A stretch of 64,000 nt of DNA from Limnomonas spitsbergensis (GCA_037349105.1 JAYJMM010000104.1:1646001-1710000), one strand, 5' to 3'. Shown: positions 22,130-34,100, numbered from the stretch's first letter. A program made the numbers and translations. The notes: generated by a model from the letters alone, not told the origin.

Positions 22130-22895
22130 GAAAACCAGTGACCGTGTGGGGCTGACCCAGCAAGCCTTGCTGCTGAGGCCACCAGCCGTAGGCCTGCCAA
22201 TGTTTGGTTCAAACTACTGGCCCAATGGTGGCCGCCCGGCAGGCCCTTCTGGAGGTGTTATGGTGTGCACCAAAAATAAAAACGCTGACTTGAAGCCGCC
22301 TGCCTGCCGGGTTTCTGTGCAGATCAAAGCAATGTTCTCGTCTGGCACAGAGAAGGCACAGGAGGGTGAGGCCTAGGGATGTAGGGCTCTGATCACTGGC
22401 CAATATTTTTTCTCCGTTCCTTCTTCTTAAAGTATCACGTCCTGCCCAGGAGGGGAGGGGAGGGAGGGGGGGCTGGTGCAGCATGCCCTGCTGCTTGGGC
22501 CACCGGCCGCAGAGCAGTCAAGGTCTGGTCCCCATCGGCCTAACAGTGCCTTCCCGGCGGCCCTGGAATGTGATCTGATGTCGGCTAGAATATACACTGT
22601 TTGCAACATTAAGCCTAGGATGGATCTGTGGCTTGGAAATGGTCTGCTATGCTGTCTGTGCTGTGGAAGTTGCATACCGCAACCCCCCAGCGCTATTGTT
22701 TCTTTTATCGTGCCTCAGCTACGTGTCAGCTACACTCCGCCGCTGGCGGGAGGCCCCATTCGTGGCCAGCCTTGCTGCTCTTGACACTAGTTGTTGGCCG
22801 GTCTAATTTTGGTCCAAATAATCCTTTGACAGCTGCCGAGCGGCATACTTCAGTTAAATTTGTAGCCGAAAAAAGGAACACTGCCTCAGCGTGAA
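22130..22895 (+). repeat. Three family-1 SINE-like copies in a row (B, C, D)
   Basis: Copies at about 22130-22300, 22465-22610 and 22705-22895, all in plus orientation. Each keeps blocks such as AGCAAGCCTTGCTGC, GGCCACCAGCCGTAGGCC, a GGTTTGGT-like box, GCCGCC.GGCAGGCC and an A-rich end (GTAGCCGAAAAAAGGAACACTG in D). They lie just upstream of the LEA-like gene and may mark a favoured insertion area. Confidence 0.65.
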
Positions 22896-23136
22896 TGCCT
22901 GCGTCCTGCGGTGCTGCTGTCAAACCTGTCCACCGTCCAGACTATCAAAATTCAGACCTACTGAATCCGTGTTCCAGCATTTGGTCCTGAACTTACAACA
23001 TGTGTTGTATCTTTGGCTTGGGACACCTGACTGCTACTTCTGCAATGTCGATGTTTGCCTGGTGTGCAGACCAAGTGTCATTGTGGACTCGCCTAACCAC
23101 TAAACCAAGCGCTTCCAACCGTTAGAAACCAACTGC

Positions 23137-23616
23137 ATGATGTGTGAAGCTTCCAACCAAAACTTTGAAATGTCGGCAAACCCACTGAACCAAGCCCCAA
23201 TCGTCCACTTGGGCACCGCAGGCACCGAGAAGGCCACGGACAAGGCTGGAGCTGTCGCCGAGTCTGGGCAGGAGCAGAGCAAGGGGATCCTGCAGAGCGC
23301 CCAGGAGACGGCCAAGGGAGTCCTAGACTCCTCCATGAAAACCGCCTCTGGAGCAGTGGAGACGGTGCAGGAAACTGCCTCCTCAGCTGCGACAACTGTC
23401 CAGGATACAGCGTCAGGAATGTACACCTCTGCCAAGGACACTGCAGCAGGAGCCGTTGGCTATGTTCAGGAGACCGCCAGTGGGGCTGCCGGTGCTGTGC
23501 AGGACACTGCGTGTACTGCTAAGGATACTACCCAGACCAAGGCGACCGAGGCGGCAGAGGCGGTTCAGGCGGGTGCCAAGAAGCTGGTGGGGAGCGATGA
23601 GGCTCCCAAGTCCTGA
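23137..23616 (+). CDS. Group-3 LEA-like protein with 11-residue repeats
   Basis: A single-exon ORF of 159 codons with stop TGA at 23614-23616. The central part is a run of seven 11-residue units beginning T-A: TAKGVLDSSMK, TASGAVETVQE, TASSAATTVQD, TASGMYTSAKD, TAAGAVGYVQE, TASGAAGAVQD and TACTAKDTTQT. This is the hallmark of group-3 late-embryogenesis-abundant proteins: disordered, hydrophilic, amphipathic helix-forming on drying, and linked to desiccation, freezing or salt protection. No signal peptide or membrane segment is seen. Two in-frame ATGs are possible, 23137 and 23170; the second gives MSANPLNQ and has A at -3, so the true protein may be 148 residues. Composition (Ala, Thr, Glu, Gln, Lys; almost no aromatics) agrees. 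The family is inferred from the repeat pattern. Confidence 0.82.
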   Translation: MMCEASNQNFEMSANPLNQAPIVHLGTAGTEKATDKAGAVAESGQEQSKGILQSAQETAKGVLDSSMKTASGAVETVQETASSAATTVQDTASGMYTSAKDTAAGAVGYVQETASGAAGAVQDTACTAKDTTQTKATEAAEAVQAGAKKLVGSDEAPKS

Positions 23617-26215
23617 ATGTGAAGCAACTTGATATTGGGATTACAGGTTGTGAAGGGTGTAGCCCAGGCAGCTGCCTTTGCTCTGCTGCCCACTGATCCC
23701 TTGACTGATGGACTGACCCAGGCATGGCGAAGGGTAGCTTTTAGCTGCTCTCCTGGTGGGGCCGCGCCTCAGCCCTGAATGTGAAGCCAAGAACCCTTGA
23801 CTGGAAAAGATAATGAGGGTAGGCAGGATCTAACGCCCAGGCAAAACCCATTGAGGTGGAATGCCCCCTCCCCCCCTTCGTAGACTGTGTGTTCATGATC
23901 CAGGAGACTTATACCATAGCAAGCAGTGACGTCTGTTTCTATCTTGCTGGTTTAATGCTTTTGTATTTTTGCTTAAATTGTGTTTGCTCCTTGAGTTCAG
24001 AAGTTTGTGAGCTGTCATGCAATACGAGGTTGGTGCCAAGTTTAAGTTCCTGACGGGCATTGTTAAAAACAACTGGCGTGAAAAAAAACGCAGGGATGTA
24101 TACTACATGTTATAAATGAGCCCATCGGGTATGCACTGTTCTAAACATAGTATAAATGAATCGGGTCCCATACTGAACTGATCTCTCCCCCCGATTAGAG
24201 CGCCGCGTTCCATGTTCCTGCCCCCTCACATAGGAGGATGGCATGGCTGCACCATGGCCCAGGCTGTGCATGGTAGCTGGAATTGACCCCAGTCGTTCCC
24301 TACCAGCCCCACGTGGCCGAGCGTTCAGCAGGGCCCAGCGGGTATGCACTGTTCTAAACTGAACTGATGCACGATAAAGTGAGTTGAGCAGCAACAACTT
24401 ATATTAGTTATTTGAGCAGCCAATAACGTTACACCTCTGGGCCCGATCATAGCTCGGCTGCGTGGGCGCCCAACTGTTCAGAAGGGAGAAGGGCGGGGGG
24501 GGGAAGGAAGAGGGGGGGACAGGAACAAAAGGAAAGGCTGGTAAGACAAAGAAGACCAAGTCCGACACCTGAGCTCCACTAGAGACTAGCCCTCAGCAAA
24601 GCCTACAAAACGAAACCAAAAAACCCACAAAAGCAAGCGTATCCCACCCTTGCTTGGCCGTGAGGGCGCCCCAATGATCAGAAGGGAGAAGAAATGAAAC
24701 TAAAGAGGGGGCAATAAAAAGGGACCAAAAGGGAAGGCCGGAAAGGCAATCAAGACTGGCGGCTCAGAATCCCTAAAGACTAACACTCAACATTGCCCAC
24801 AGCTTGTCCACAAAAGCAAGTGCATCCCACCGTTTCTCAGCCTGGTACAGCTGGTGGAAGTTATTTGAGCATTGAATATGAACGAGAGGTGGTCACCTGG
24901 GTGTGGAACATGGTCGCAAGTCATTGTCGTTACACCTCTGGGCCATGCTCAAAAGGCTCGTGGTGGTCGCAAGTGAACGGGGTAGGAGAGGAAAGGAGAC
25001 GGGCAACGTCCCGAGAGGGAGAGATGTGATGTTCCGGAAATATGTTACTGCTACAGGAAACTGACTTCAGAAAATTGGTTGAAAGATGCTCCCAAGGCAC
25101 ATTTATGCATCTCCTACAGAGCAGAAACGGGGAACGGACTTCTGCGTACCAGTCCCTTCTATTCTCTACGTTTTGGCATACATGAAGAGGGTGGATGTAA
25201 GAAAGCCTGCCACTCTTAACTGAACTCCAGCAAGACAGAGACCTCAACACCCTAGAAAGGTTAGGTGCCCACGTGGCCGAGCCTTTTTGCCCAGGGCCCA
25301 GAGGTGTAACGTCATTGACCCTGGAAACTGGGCCTAAAGTGGCAACCAAGAACTTCAGTATCAAACGCTTCCTGAAATAGCGCTCACCTAGGGACATCTT
25401 AACGGAGGAAATAAAACTACTTAATTACCCATTAGCTGAGATTAGTTGTCGGCCACAAATAGCATGCAAAGAGAGGCTATCTCGCATCATCATCCCACAT
25501 GACCTACGTCGGCTGTTTAAGCTGCAAGGCTGTCAGCTCATCCGCTTCATGGATGCCCATGAATGGTGGGATGGGGGCACCTTCGGCCACCCAGAGGGAG
25601 CAGATACTAGAGGCACAAAATGCTTGTAGGAAATACCAGAATTGTGCTGTAGCCCTGTGGGAAGCGCGTTGCACAGAATCAAGTTGTTCATCCACCATTG
25701 TTTAAGAAAGAAGGGGGGGCAAGACTGTGATGAGCAACTGGGAGTGGTAAAGCCTGTCATTTTTCTCCATGTCATCACAAACCAGGGCCCAGAGGCTCTG
25801 AAGCCCCTTTTCCATGGCGTCCACCGCTGCCACACACGCCACCGTCCAACCGCTGACGGCAATGGCAGGCCACAAACAACAAAAACTATCTGCCGACATA
25901 TTACCTTGTCACCCCAGGCGGCAAGTTGAGCCGATGCTACCTACTCACCCGCTTCCTGGATGCAAATGAAGGGGTTGGATGGTGGCACCTTCTGCCACCC
26001 AGAGGGCACACAGGCGAGAGACCTAAAGCCTTGCAAATAACATCGAAATTGGAGTCCAGCCCAGTGAGACTCTGGGTGCAAAAAACCTGCCAGCTGATCT
26101 CCCGTTGTGGCAGGCTGTGATGGTCTTGGCAATAATGAAAAAGAACGCTGATGTTAGCCTGGCTGGGGTCAAGCCTGTCTTCTGTCTCCTCGCTGCCACT
26201 AGCTAGCGCCCCGGA
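23617..26215. other. Spacer with family-2 repeats
   Basis: This interval carries the LEA 3' region and then repeats. GGGTATGCACTGTTCTAAAC occurs twice (about 24130 and 24340). Family-2 dispersed copies are listed separately. A ~60-bp segment at 25541-25600 (CTCATCCGCTTCATGGATGC..) recurs degenerately at 25946-26010. Minus-strand open stretches at about 25900-25504 look coding-like in places but have no recognised domain; they may be remnants of a mobile element. Confidence 0.4.
24290..25320. repeat. Dispersed family-2 repeats (TTACACCTCTGGGCCCTGCTC)
   Basis: Copies of a ~55-bp core lie at about 24421-24480 (+), 24925-24965 (+), 25262-25316 (-) and partly at 24645-24680 (+) and 24290-24345 (-); another is at 59220-59285 (+). 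The minus-oriented copies contain ACGTGGCCGAGC, which matches the A-box of the real tRNA-Leu at 26951. A tRNA-derived SINE is therefore possible. No matching B-box was seen. Confidence 0.55.
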
Positions 26216-26462
26216 GGTAGCGGAAGGGACCTGTCACTTAAGGAGTCGGACGAGTCCCCCGACAACCACAGTCGACCCTTGGGACGGGGTCGGTCCCCGC
26301 GAAAAGTTTTACTGGCGTCTAGGGCTTCAGCTTTTTAATACGGAAGGAACGTTCGCCTTTTGCCCTGTCGGACTTTTTGGGTGGAAGGGCTCCGCCCCGG
26401 CCGAAACCCCTTGTTTGGGGGGACTCGTCCGAGCCCCAAAGTGACAAGCCCCTTGGTAGCGG
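26216..26462. mobile_element. hAT-like MITE with 8-bp target-site duplication
   Basis: The element spans 26224-26454 (231 bp), flanked by identical 8-bp direct repeats GGTAGCGG at 26216-26223 and 26455-26462. Its ends are imperfect 39-bp terminal inverted repeats, 32 of 39 matching: left starts AAGGGACCTGTCACTTAAGG, right (reverse complement) AAGGGGCTTGTCACTTTGGG, both continuing with CGGACGAGTCCCCC. An 8-bp duplication is typical of hAT-superfamily insertions (P elements also make 8 bp). There is no coding capacity, so it is a non-autonomous element moved by a transposase elsewhere. The intact duplication suggests a fairly recent insertion. Confidence 0.85.
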
Positions 26463-26502
26463 CGCCCCCAGTCCATAGCTTGTCCACAGAGTTTACTTTT
26501 TG

Positions 26503-26695
26503 GAGACTCAGCTATAAGTCAGCTACAGCCCGGCCGCTGGCCGGAGGCCTCATTTGTGGCCAGCCTTGCTGCCTTGGCCACCAGTCTTAGGCCAGTCAAG
26601 GTTGAGTCCTAACTGGGCCTTTCGCGTCCGGGCGTGGCCTGCCGAAGTTGGCCTTGTAGCCGAAAAAATAAGCACTGCCTGTCCATAGACAGCTT
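26503..26695 (+). repeat. Family-1 SINE-like element, copy E
   Basis: A well-preserved plus-strand copy, starting GACTCAGCTATAAGTCAGCT and ending GTAGCCGAAAAAATAAGCAC. It lies 40 bp to the right of the hAT-like MITE. Confidence 0.75.
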
Positions 26696-26950
26696 GTCCA
26701 TAGTCTCCAGTTCTCCACGTCTGACGCACATACGACCAACAAGACTCCGGCGTGGATGGCAAGCGGGGGCTGCACCGGTGTGTGTGTAGCAGATTTGCAG
26801 CAGCTACGCTGCTGATCAAGGGAGATGCTCCTCTAAGATCCAAAACCAATACCTGCCACTGCTTTCGTTTAGTTTCGCTTTCGTTGGTCTGCTTTTGTCC
26901 AAAGAATTGCCAATTGGAACCGTCGTTTCCGCTTCCACACATCATTAACA

Positions 26951-27030
26951 GACGACGTGGCCGAGCGGTCTAAGGCGTTGGATTAAGGCTCCAATCTTCA
27001 CAGGCGCGGGTTCAAATCCCGTCGTCGTCA
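26951..27030 (+). tRNA. tRNA-Leu (anticodon AAG)
   Basis: An 80-nt cloverleaf. The acceptor stem GACGACG pairs fully with CGTCGTC (27023-27029), with discriminator A at 27030. The D-arm starts TGGCCGAGCGG (A-box). The anticodon stem TTGGA/TCCAA encloses TTAAGGC, so the anticodon is AAG and reads CUU/CUC leucine codons. The long variable region expected of class II tRNAs is present. The T-arm is GCGGG-TTCAAAT-CCCGT, with the B-box. There is no intron. A T5 run at 27032-27036 can end RNA polymerase III transcription. Confidence 0.96.
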
Positions 27031-27351
27031 CTTTTTCATCGGAGGAGGCCTGAGAAAGCCAACCAGATATATGCCCGATGACAACATTTATGACGGAAAA
27101 CGGTTACCCGGACGGCATGCGGTCAATGATCAACTTCAAACATCAATTAGGTAAAAGGGCAAATTTCTGGGAACCTTGCCCCTCACTGACCATGTCACAT
27201 ACGCCCCGCTTCCCACGGGACTACGCCAAAAGAACCTTGGCACCCCATGAATACTGGACGACAAAGGATGCCGCATGACACTATACCTTAACAAAGAATC
27301 CATCACAATTGACCCTGCAATAACACAACTACATAAGGGTTTCAAACTCAC

Positions 27352-30300
27352 CGGATGTGGTGTTGGCTGCCATATTGAAAGTAGCCTTCCAAGTGGGCGC
27401 CGTCATCTGCAGGTCGTGTATGGAAGTAGCATGCACGAATAAATCATGCATGGGGGCATCATGCATTGGAGCATCGTACATGGGGGGCCTCATGCATGGG
27501 AGCATCGTGCATGGGAGCATCATGCATGGGAGCATCGTGCATGGGAGCATCGTGCATGGGAGCATCATGCATGGGAGCATCGTGCATGGGAGCATCATGC
27601 ATGGGAGCATCATTCATGGGAGCATTGTGCATGGGAGCATCATGCATGGGAGCATCGTGCATGGGAGCATCATGCATGGGAGCATCGTACATGGGGAGCC
27701 TCATGCATGGCATCATCATGCATAGGGGCATCGTGCATGGGAGCATCATGCATAGGGGCATCATGCATGGGAGCATCATGCATGGGAGCATCTTACATGG
27801 GGGGCCTCATGCATGGCATCATCATGCATAGGGGCATCATGCATAGGGAAATCATGCATGCATGACATCATTCATCTGTTTGCTTTCTTACAGTATCAGA
27901 TGGCAGTTGACCACCTAACAGCTATTTGTATGGAAACAGTGTGGTTGTGGCTTCAGCTCCGACGTGTGGTTCGCAGTTCCCATCTATCTTTATCCCCTGA
28001 CTTACAGGGGTACAGGACATATTTTATTCTCCTGTGATATTCCCTTCTACCGGTACAGCAAACCTTGCTTTAAGCTTACCCGCCAACACCATCTTGGCAT
28101 GGGGCCCTTGGAAGGCCTCCTTGATCCAAGCCAGAGCTTTGTCCATGTCAGGAGCAGGGCCTTGTGCCTGAGCCATGAGCAGCAGAAGCATCGAGTGTGT
28201 AAATTTTTATTTTGAAATGAAAGGATGGCTATCCAGCAACTAACATGGATTATGGACAAACAAGAAAGCACGCTGCCATTGGCACACAACACCATGCCAA
28301 GGAAGCATCAAGGGCAACACAAACAGTGTCCAATGTTCTTATTCTGATGTGTGCTTGCTGTTCTCGCAGCTCGGTCTTTTAGAGGCTGGAGCACTTGCAT
28401 AACTCGTGTTTTTGTCCAAGAAAGCAACGCAACCTTCTTCACGTCCCTGCGGGGCATGGCTTTCCTTTCCTTCATGGGAATAGTTTGAGACATCTGTGCC
28501 CCCTTCTCACGTCCCTGCGGGGCATAGCTTTCCATTCCTTCATGGGAATAGTTTGAGAAGTCTGTGCCCCCTCCTCACGTCCCTGCGGGGCATAGCCTTC
28601 CCTTCCTTCATGGGAATAGTTTGGGAAATCTGTGCCCTCTTCTAACGTCTCAGCGGGGCATAGCCTATTAGCCTTCCGCCCTTCCCTTCCTTCAAGGGCA
28701 TCCGCCAAGAAAGCGAAGCCCCCATCTCATGCCCCTGAAGAGCATATTCTTCCTTACCTTCTGGCATTTCTTACCGGGCGGCGTCTGTGCAACTGACCTT
28801 GATCATGGAATTGATGCTCCGCATGCTGATGTCGCTGGAGAAGACGGGGGCCCGCCAATCCGTCACGCTGAGGGATCTGTTTAGGTGAGGGGAGTGTGAG
28901 GACAGGAAGAACGAAAGCCAAGCCCAATGGGGCCTGGGACAAGGGCTATACTGAAGGATCTATTAAGGCGAAGGCAGATTGAGGTCATGAAGAAAATATA
29001 GCTTAGCCCAACTCAACCTGGGACACAGGTAAGTATGGGAGATCTATTCTAGGTAGGTGAGGGCGGTGGATAAAAAGACGGGCAGAAAGATATGCCCACC
29101 GGCGAAAGTGAGGATTAAGAAAACAGTGCAGCATTGGCCGACGCCATTTATGCGCCAGTAAGGTATGGTCACAGTTGAGCTGCCTGTAGTGTGGAGAATC
29201 TGGATGGGAAGGGCGGGGCCGAGGTGACGAGGGGGACGGAGGTGGGAGGTGATGAGTGGAGTGGGGGCGAAGGGCTGGAACGGAGGGTTCGGGCTGGGCA
29301 GGGAGGAGAGCGGCTCGGGGCTGGGATAGGCTGTAAGCTAGGGGAGCAGGTGATAAAGGGGAGGGAGGTTGCACAGTTGAGTAGGTTAGAAGGCATGCTC
29401 CTGATTGATTTTTTGCTGGAGTTCACGTCAATTGAACTGTGGCCAGAAACCCTACGTAAATTCTGAAGCGTGTCTTGGGGAATGCGGTGGAATGATGTGG
29501 ATGGCCTTATCATGGCAGCAACTCCCACTCACAAGAAGGGTTCACCTCCATGCATAAGTCCTTGCATGATGAACACGTGACTTTTGTCGCTGCTGCTGAC
29601 ATTATTGCCATGCGGGCCAGAAGTGTCGTTGACCATGCTGCTGCTGCTGCTGCTGCTGCTGACGCTGATCTCTCCTTCAAGATGAAACTGAGATATGTCC
29701 ATTCTTGCGTGCTATCCAAGCCAGCGGGATCTAAGCTGGTGACAATTACGTGATCAACGCGACAGGCAGTGCTTGACTTCAAGTATCGGCTTCGGGATCA
29801 GATTCGAATATGCAAGCATGAAGAACATTGTGAATACACATGGTTGGAAGCGAGACGTGGCACATGTAAGCGTTATCTATACTGGCTTAACATGCGCTCT
29901 GACGTGTAGGAACGTCGAGACCAACATCATTCTTCTGGAGTGATGATTGATCCGAAACCAAACCGAGGAACTGCGGTTCCATACCATCAGCAGGTTGCAG
30001 GTTCGAGCAGAGCTTTCAATACCGAAAGGCCCAAGGGTGGATTATTTCCATTGTAAACTGTAGCACGATCTCCTGTTACGTGCTGAGGGAGGAGCAAGCC
30101 AGCACCATCTTCAGCTCCGAACTGAGGGGGGCAGAAAACCCTGGAGGGGGTAACTGTCACGAGCCAGCCACTAGCCAGCCACTCTTACGCAAAAGTTAAA
30201 ACCGAGATACAGTGATCCTCCCACTCTGGGAGGCAACAATATTGAGGACTGCCCCTGAGGCCCTGTCCCGGTCATCCAGCCAAAAACCTCCAAGTGGATG

Positions 30301-30407
30301 TGTGCAGGCACAGCAATATCCAGATGGACCGCCCGGCCGGTTACCCGCAGAGCCTTGAGTTGGAGACACTGCAGATGAACTGGCGCAAGGTGTCCTCCAC
30401 ACACAAC
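27352..30407 (-). CDS. Unidentified multi-exon gene (four linked exons)
   Basis: Four minus-strand exons agree in frame and phase and have GT-AG borders: 30407-30345, 28876-28798, 28167-28080 and 27406-27352. They encode about 95 residues without a stop, reading ..VEDTLRQFICSVSNSRLCG.., ..SLSVTDWRAPVFSSDISM.., ..DMDKALAWIKEAFQGPHAK.. and DDGAHLEGYFQYGSQHHI. The first acceptor has an excellent pyrimidine tract. Both ends of the gene are missing, and I do not recognise the family. The introns hold a 68-bp repeat (28440-28700) and a 15-bp minisatellite (27447-27858). An alternative plus-strand reading of 28800-28878 is open too but has no acceptor. Confidence 0.55.
27447..27858. repeat. 15-bp minisatellite (GGGAGCATCATGCAT), about 27 copies
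   Basis: Units alternate GGGAGCATCATGCAT and GGGAGCATCGTGCAT with occasional larger variants (GGGGGCCTCATGCAT). Since 15 is a multiple of three, the array is open in several frames and gives repetitive ORFs such as MHGSI-repeats; these are not regarded as genes. It lies in an intron of the unidentified minus-strand gene. Confidence 0.95.
28440..28706. repeat. 68-bp tandem repeat, about 4 copies
   Basis: Units begin ACGTCCCTGCGGGGCATAGC and contain TTCCTTCATGGGAATAGTTT, at about 28440, 28509, 28577 and 28645; the last is diverged. Intronic with respect to the minus-strand gene. Confidence 0.9.
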
Positions 30408-31019
30408 CTACAGGTGTGGACAGGGAAAGGCAGGACAGGGAAAGGCATCTATCTAGCAAGCTTGATTCCGTGCCCTGTGGAAACCTCATTTTATCAGGCC
30501 CTGGGGGTGCTGATGGTCCTTCGTCAAACCCATGCAGGCTTCCTAAATGCATGCCCCTCAGCGCATCTAACAATTTGTTACATGTGTGGCTTTGCTGTTC
30601 TCATGATACCGGTATTGACATGCATGATAAACGCAGGTCTGCATGCATGTACCATGTATCATGCATGTGCGCACGCATGCACAAAATAACTGTAGCGTGT
30701 CTTTTATCAGCCATGCGAGTCGGTGGATGCAGCCATACTCAAGAGCATGATGCAATACCTGGCCAGAAATTGCAGCATGTGCCTCTGCATGGCAGCATGC
30801 TGCATGCCATGTTCTACATGCATGGCACACATGGTGCGAATCTGCGCATCGCCTGGATATGCATGGCACCGCGCGCACTGGTCCATACCTGGCGCATACC
30901 ATGCGCGCTGGTAATAATGCATGGCACCACTTGCTCGTGCATGATACAATTATGGCGCTGGCTATGTCCTGTATCACACACACCTGTGTGCCAGTTTAGC
31001 GCACGTCATTCTACGTTTA

Positions 31020-31195
31020 GGAGGATCCTCGGCAGATTCCACAGGGCCTATGGGGTCCAAACCATGACCCGCCTCGTGGCCTACCACTGGTGGCCCAAGC
31101 AGCCGGGCCTGCTGTACCAGGCCGTTGGTCAGGGGGGCCTAGTGCGGCAAGCCCTGCTGCTGATGTCACTATGATGTAGCTGAAATGTAGCTGAA
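31020..31195 (-). repeat. Family-1 SINE-like element, copy F
   Basis: Minus orientation. It contains TCAGCTACATTTCAGCTACA, GCTGCTTGGGCCACCAGT and GGTTTGGACCCCATAGGCCC; the 3' part is diverged. Confidence 0.6.
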
Positions 31196-34100
31196 GTACT
31201 AACACATAAAGAGTGACACACCTGTTCATCCTGCATGGCGCACACCATGACGCATGGCACACCATGACGCATGGCACCACACCAGCGTTATTGCCATGCA
31301 ACGTTATGCTAGCGCTTTGCCATGCATCCCTCATCAAACTCTCAGGAGGGCATGGGTATAAGGCCTATACCCTTGAACCCTTCATATCCTAATCCATGAG
31401 ATTGGCTCAGCAGCTGAATCAGCAAGGTGGCTGCATTGCAGGATCTACTGGACAATGCAGACGAGAAGGGTCGTGTGGTTGGACCCTTATGGCTGAGGAG
31501 GCTGTGTGGGTGAGAGAGAAACTGCTTGCCTCGCATGGGATGAACGGCCGGGTCTAGCTTTCCTACTATGATCCCTGAAACCTTGTGTGAAATCACTGGC
31601 TCGATGAGTGAAATATTTGTTGGCCTTGCGTGAACACGAGCGAAATCATGTGGGCTTGCATGAAATGTCTTGCTCATAAAACCCGTGTGTTGCTTGTGTA
31701 GGGCTCTGATGTTGTTACTGTCTGGTGTCGTGGCCATCTTTGCTACCTGGGTCTTGGTGAGACTTCATGAAGGCATTTCTTGGCTGTGACCAGAATGCTC
31801 CAAATGGGGGAGGGGGGGGGCTGGAGGTGTGTGCTCTTCGGGCATGATATGAATGTTTATGATAAACACGTTTTTTCCTGGTGCTTAAAGGTCTGCCCAA
31901 CCCAGACAGATGGCAGTGGCAGGTACCCCAAATCTGTACTCCAAGTCATGCCCCCCCCCCACCCTGTTGATGGTTGCCAATCTTTTTTTCTCCTCACAAT
32001 GGAGGCCATCCATGTTGCAGGCCATCCACTTCATGCCACTTTCAGTGTCCAGCCCTGTCACCCGGGCGATACAGCAAGACTGGTGAGAGTTTTGGGAGGC
32101 GGCTGTGTGGGGTGTGCTTGAAGACAGGGAGCATGTGTGATTGTTTGGATCCCTGGAGCATGGTGTGGATCCCTGGATCGTGTGGTCGGACTGCGAAGCG
32201 GCTGAGTGGGACATTGTATGGGGTGTGGAAATTCAAAGGGTGTGAAAACCTCAAGTGAGCATGGTTCTCTGAAGCGTAGTGTTGTGGATCCCAGGTGGAT
32301 CCCGGGTGGATTTCAGGTGGATCTCGTGTGGATCCCAGGTGGATCCCGGGTGGATCCCAGGTGGATCTCGTGTGGATCCCAGGTGGATCCCGGGTGGATC
32401 CCAGGTGGATCTCGTGTGGATCCTGGATGAATCCCGGGTGGAGCCCAGGTGGAGCTTGTGTGGATCCTGGATGGATTCCGGATGGATCCCGTTAAATTTA
32501 TTTATCTGTGAAGCTTGTGAGTCGTGACATCCGTCGTGACACCTTGATTTCTATGCAACTTACAGGTATTACTGCTGCCTCATACCCCTCACCCTGCCAG
32601 TGCTGGCCACTTTGGTACGGTAAAAGGGGGCTTAGCTGTTGTTTGTGCCCACCCTGCCAGTGCATGCTGCCTTGCTACTTTGACCAGGAAGGTTCATATG
32701 CCGGGATGTTCTGACAGCTCATGCATTCTCTGTTTTTCATGGTTTGTGCTCCTTAGTATTAAGAGGCTATCCCCTGTATGAATGCTCCTTCGCACAAGGT
32801 TTTCCATTAACCTTATATTAAGAGCATTTTACATTCGTGCCATGGCGTCCACCTGTTCTGCATGAGGGGGATACTCCACCTCTGCAGTATACAACCTCGC
32901 ATCCTTGCTGTCACCACTGCTCCCCTTGTATGGCTTCAAAATGCTAAATGTACCGATCAATGGATAGCCTCACCCTCGATTGAGGATCTCATTCACACTT
33001 GCTGATTTCACATCATTACACTTTATGATCACATTATCACACTTTATTATCACATGATTGTTCTCAGGCGGGGGTCCGGTGGTTCAGTCTCAAGCTTTTC
33101 AAACACAACTCGTGATCCATGGTTTAGGTCATCACCAAATCACACACTGCCTGGCCCTTGCGTAAAAGGCTTGTGGGTGGAGGCATTGGTGTTGTAAGTT
33201 GTAACAACAACTGAACCGGTGCGGGGGACATCAGTGACAGAGGGACATGTGAGGAGACAGCATGGAAGGGGGTATGACAGCCTGGGTAGTGTGCAGCAGA
33301 TATGGAGGCACTGACCGCGCCATTCGCATAGTGAAAAGTGGCCTTTGAAATGCTGATGTTTCGCAAGCTGTCGTTGCTTTAGGCCTTGGTGGGACCCTCT
33401 TTGCAACATATTGTCAGCCCTGCCTTTGGTACTCACTCCTGCATGGGCAAAGAATGTGTGAATATCCGTTGCTCTGAAGAGTGTCCCTCATGATTGTTTT
33501 TCATTCACGTTTTAGGCAGCATTTTCTGAGCCCGGTGGTTTCTCTTTGGGGCACGCTGAGCTGCCGGTCGTGTAAAAGAACTTCTTAGGTCATGACACCT
33601 CTGGTACAGGCGAGGGTTAAAGCAACAGAACATCCTCGCCATTCGGAGGATGTTGTGCATGGTGTTTCGGCAGATGCCCCTTTCATTTGAGGTATCAGAT
33701 TAGTTTGGCGTCTGCCTATTAAAGCGAGATAGTTGTCAACGGCAACATCTCCGGTCCCTCAATCAGGCTCAACCGGCTTCAGGGCATCTTTCCCAAACGT
33801 GCATCAAATGTGATGCTCCGCTGGACTGAAAACATCTCATGTCATGTTCATGGACCTCAGGCTGTTTGGGTTCTCAAATCCCTTCAGAGTAGCCACAAGG
33901 TGGTACCCTCCGAGACCATCCCCTAGTCATCTCGTCTTGCAAACTTTTGACTTCTTGGAGTCCATCCCAACGGAGTTACAAAACTGGAATGATCAGATTA
34001 GTAGCCCCGGGCATCCAGGCCCATATGGCTGAGGTTTCATAGTCCAGAGAGGACATAAAAACGCAGAGGGCCATGATTGCAATATATTAATGATCAAACC

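Larger units (their letters stand above)
19754..23136. other. Spacer with hairpins and a cluster of dispersed repeats
   Basis: No gene is convincingly supported. A minus-strand stretch at about 21010-20917 (..LLLVMPPPLDYRLLVL..) is coding-like but lacks a clear acceptor. Two perfect 16-bp inverted repeats (20090-20142 and 21490-21526) and three family-1 repeat copies (about 22130-22895) are listed separately. Confidence 0.5.

Noticed and set aside
24311..25282. tRNA genes suggested by ACGTGGCCGAGC
   Set aside because: Only the A-box-like string is present; no cloverleaf, anticodon arm or B-box can be formed.
27357..27865. Repetitive ORFs of MHGSI/MGASC type
   Set aside because: They follow the 15-bp minisatellite, which is open in several frames on both strands.
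28790..28880. Plus-strand exon reading LIMELMLRMLMSLEKTGARQ
   Set aside because: It is open and has a GTGAGG donor, but no AG acceptor precedes it; the minus strand has both splice sites and fits its neighbours in phase.
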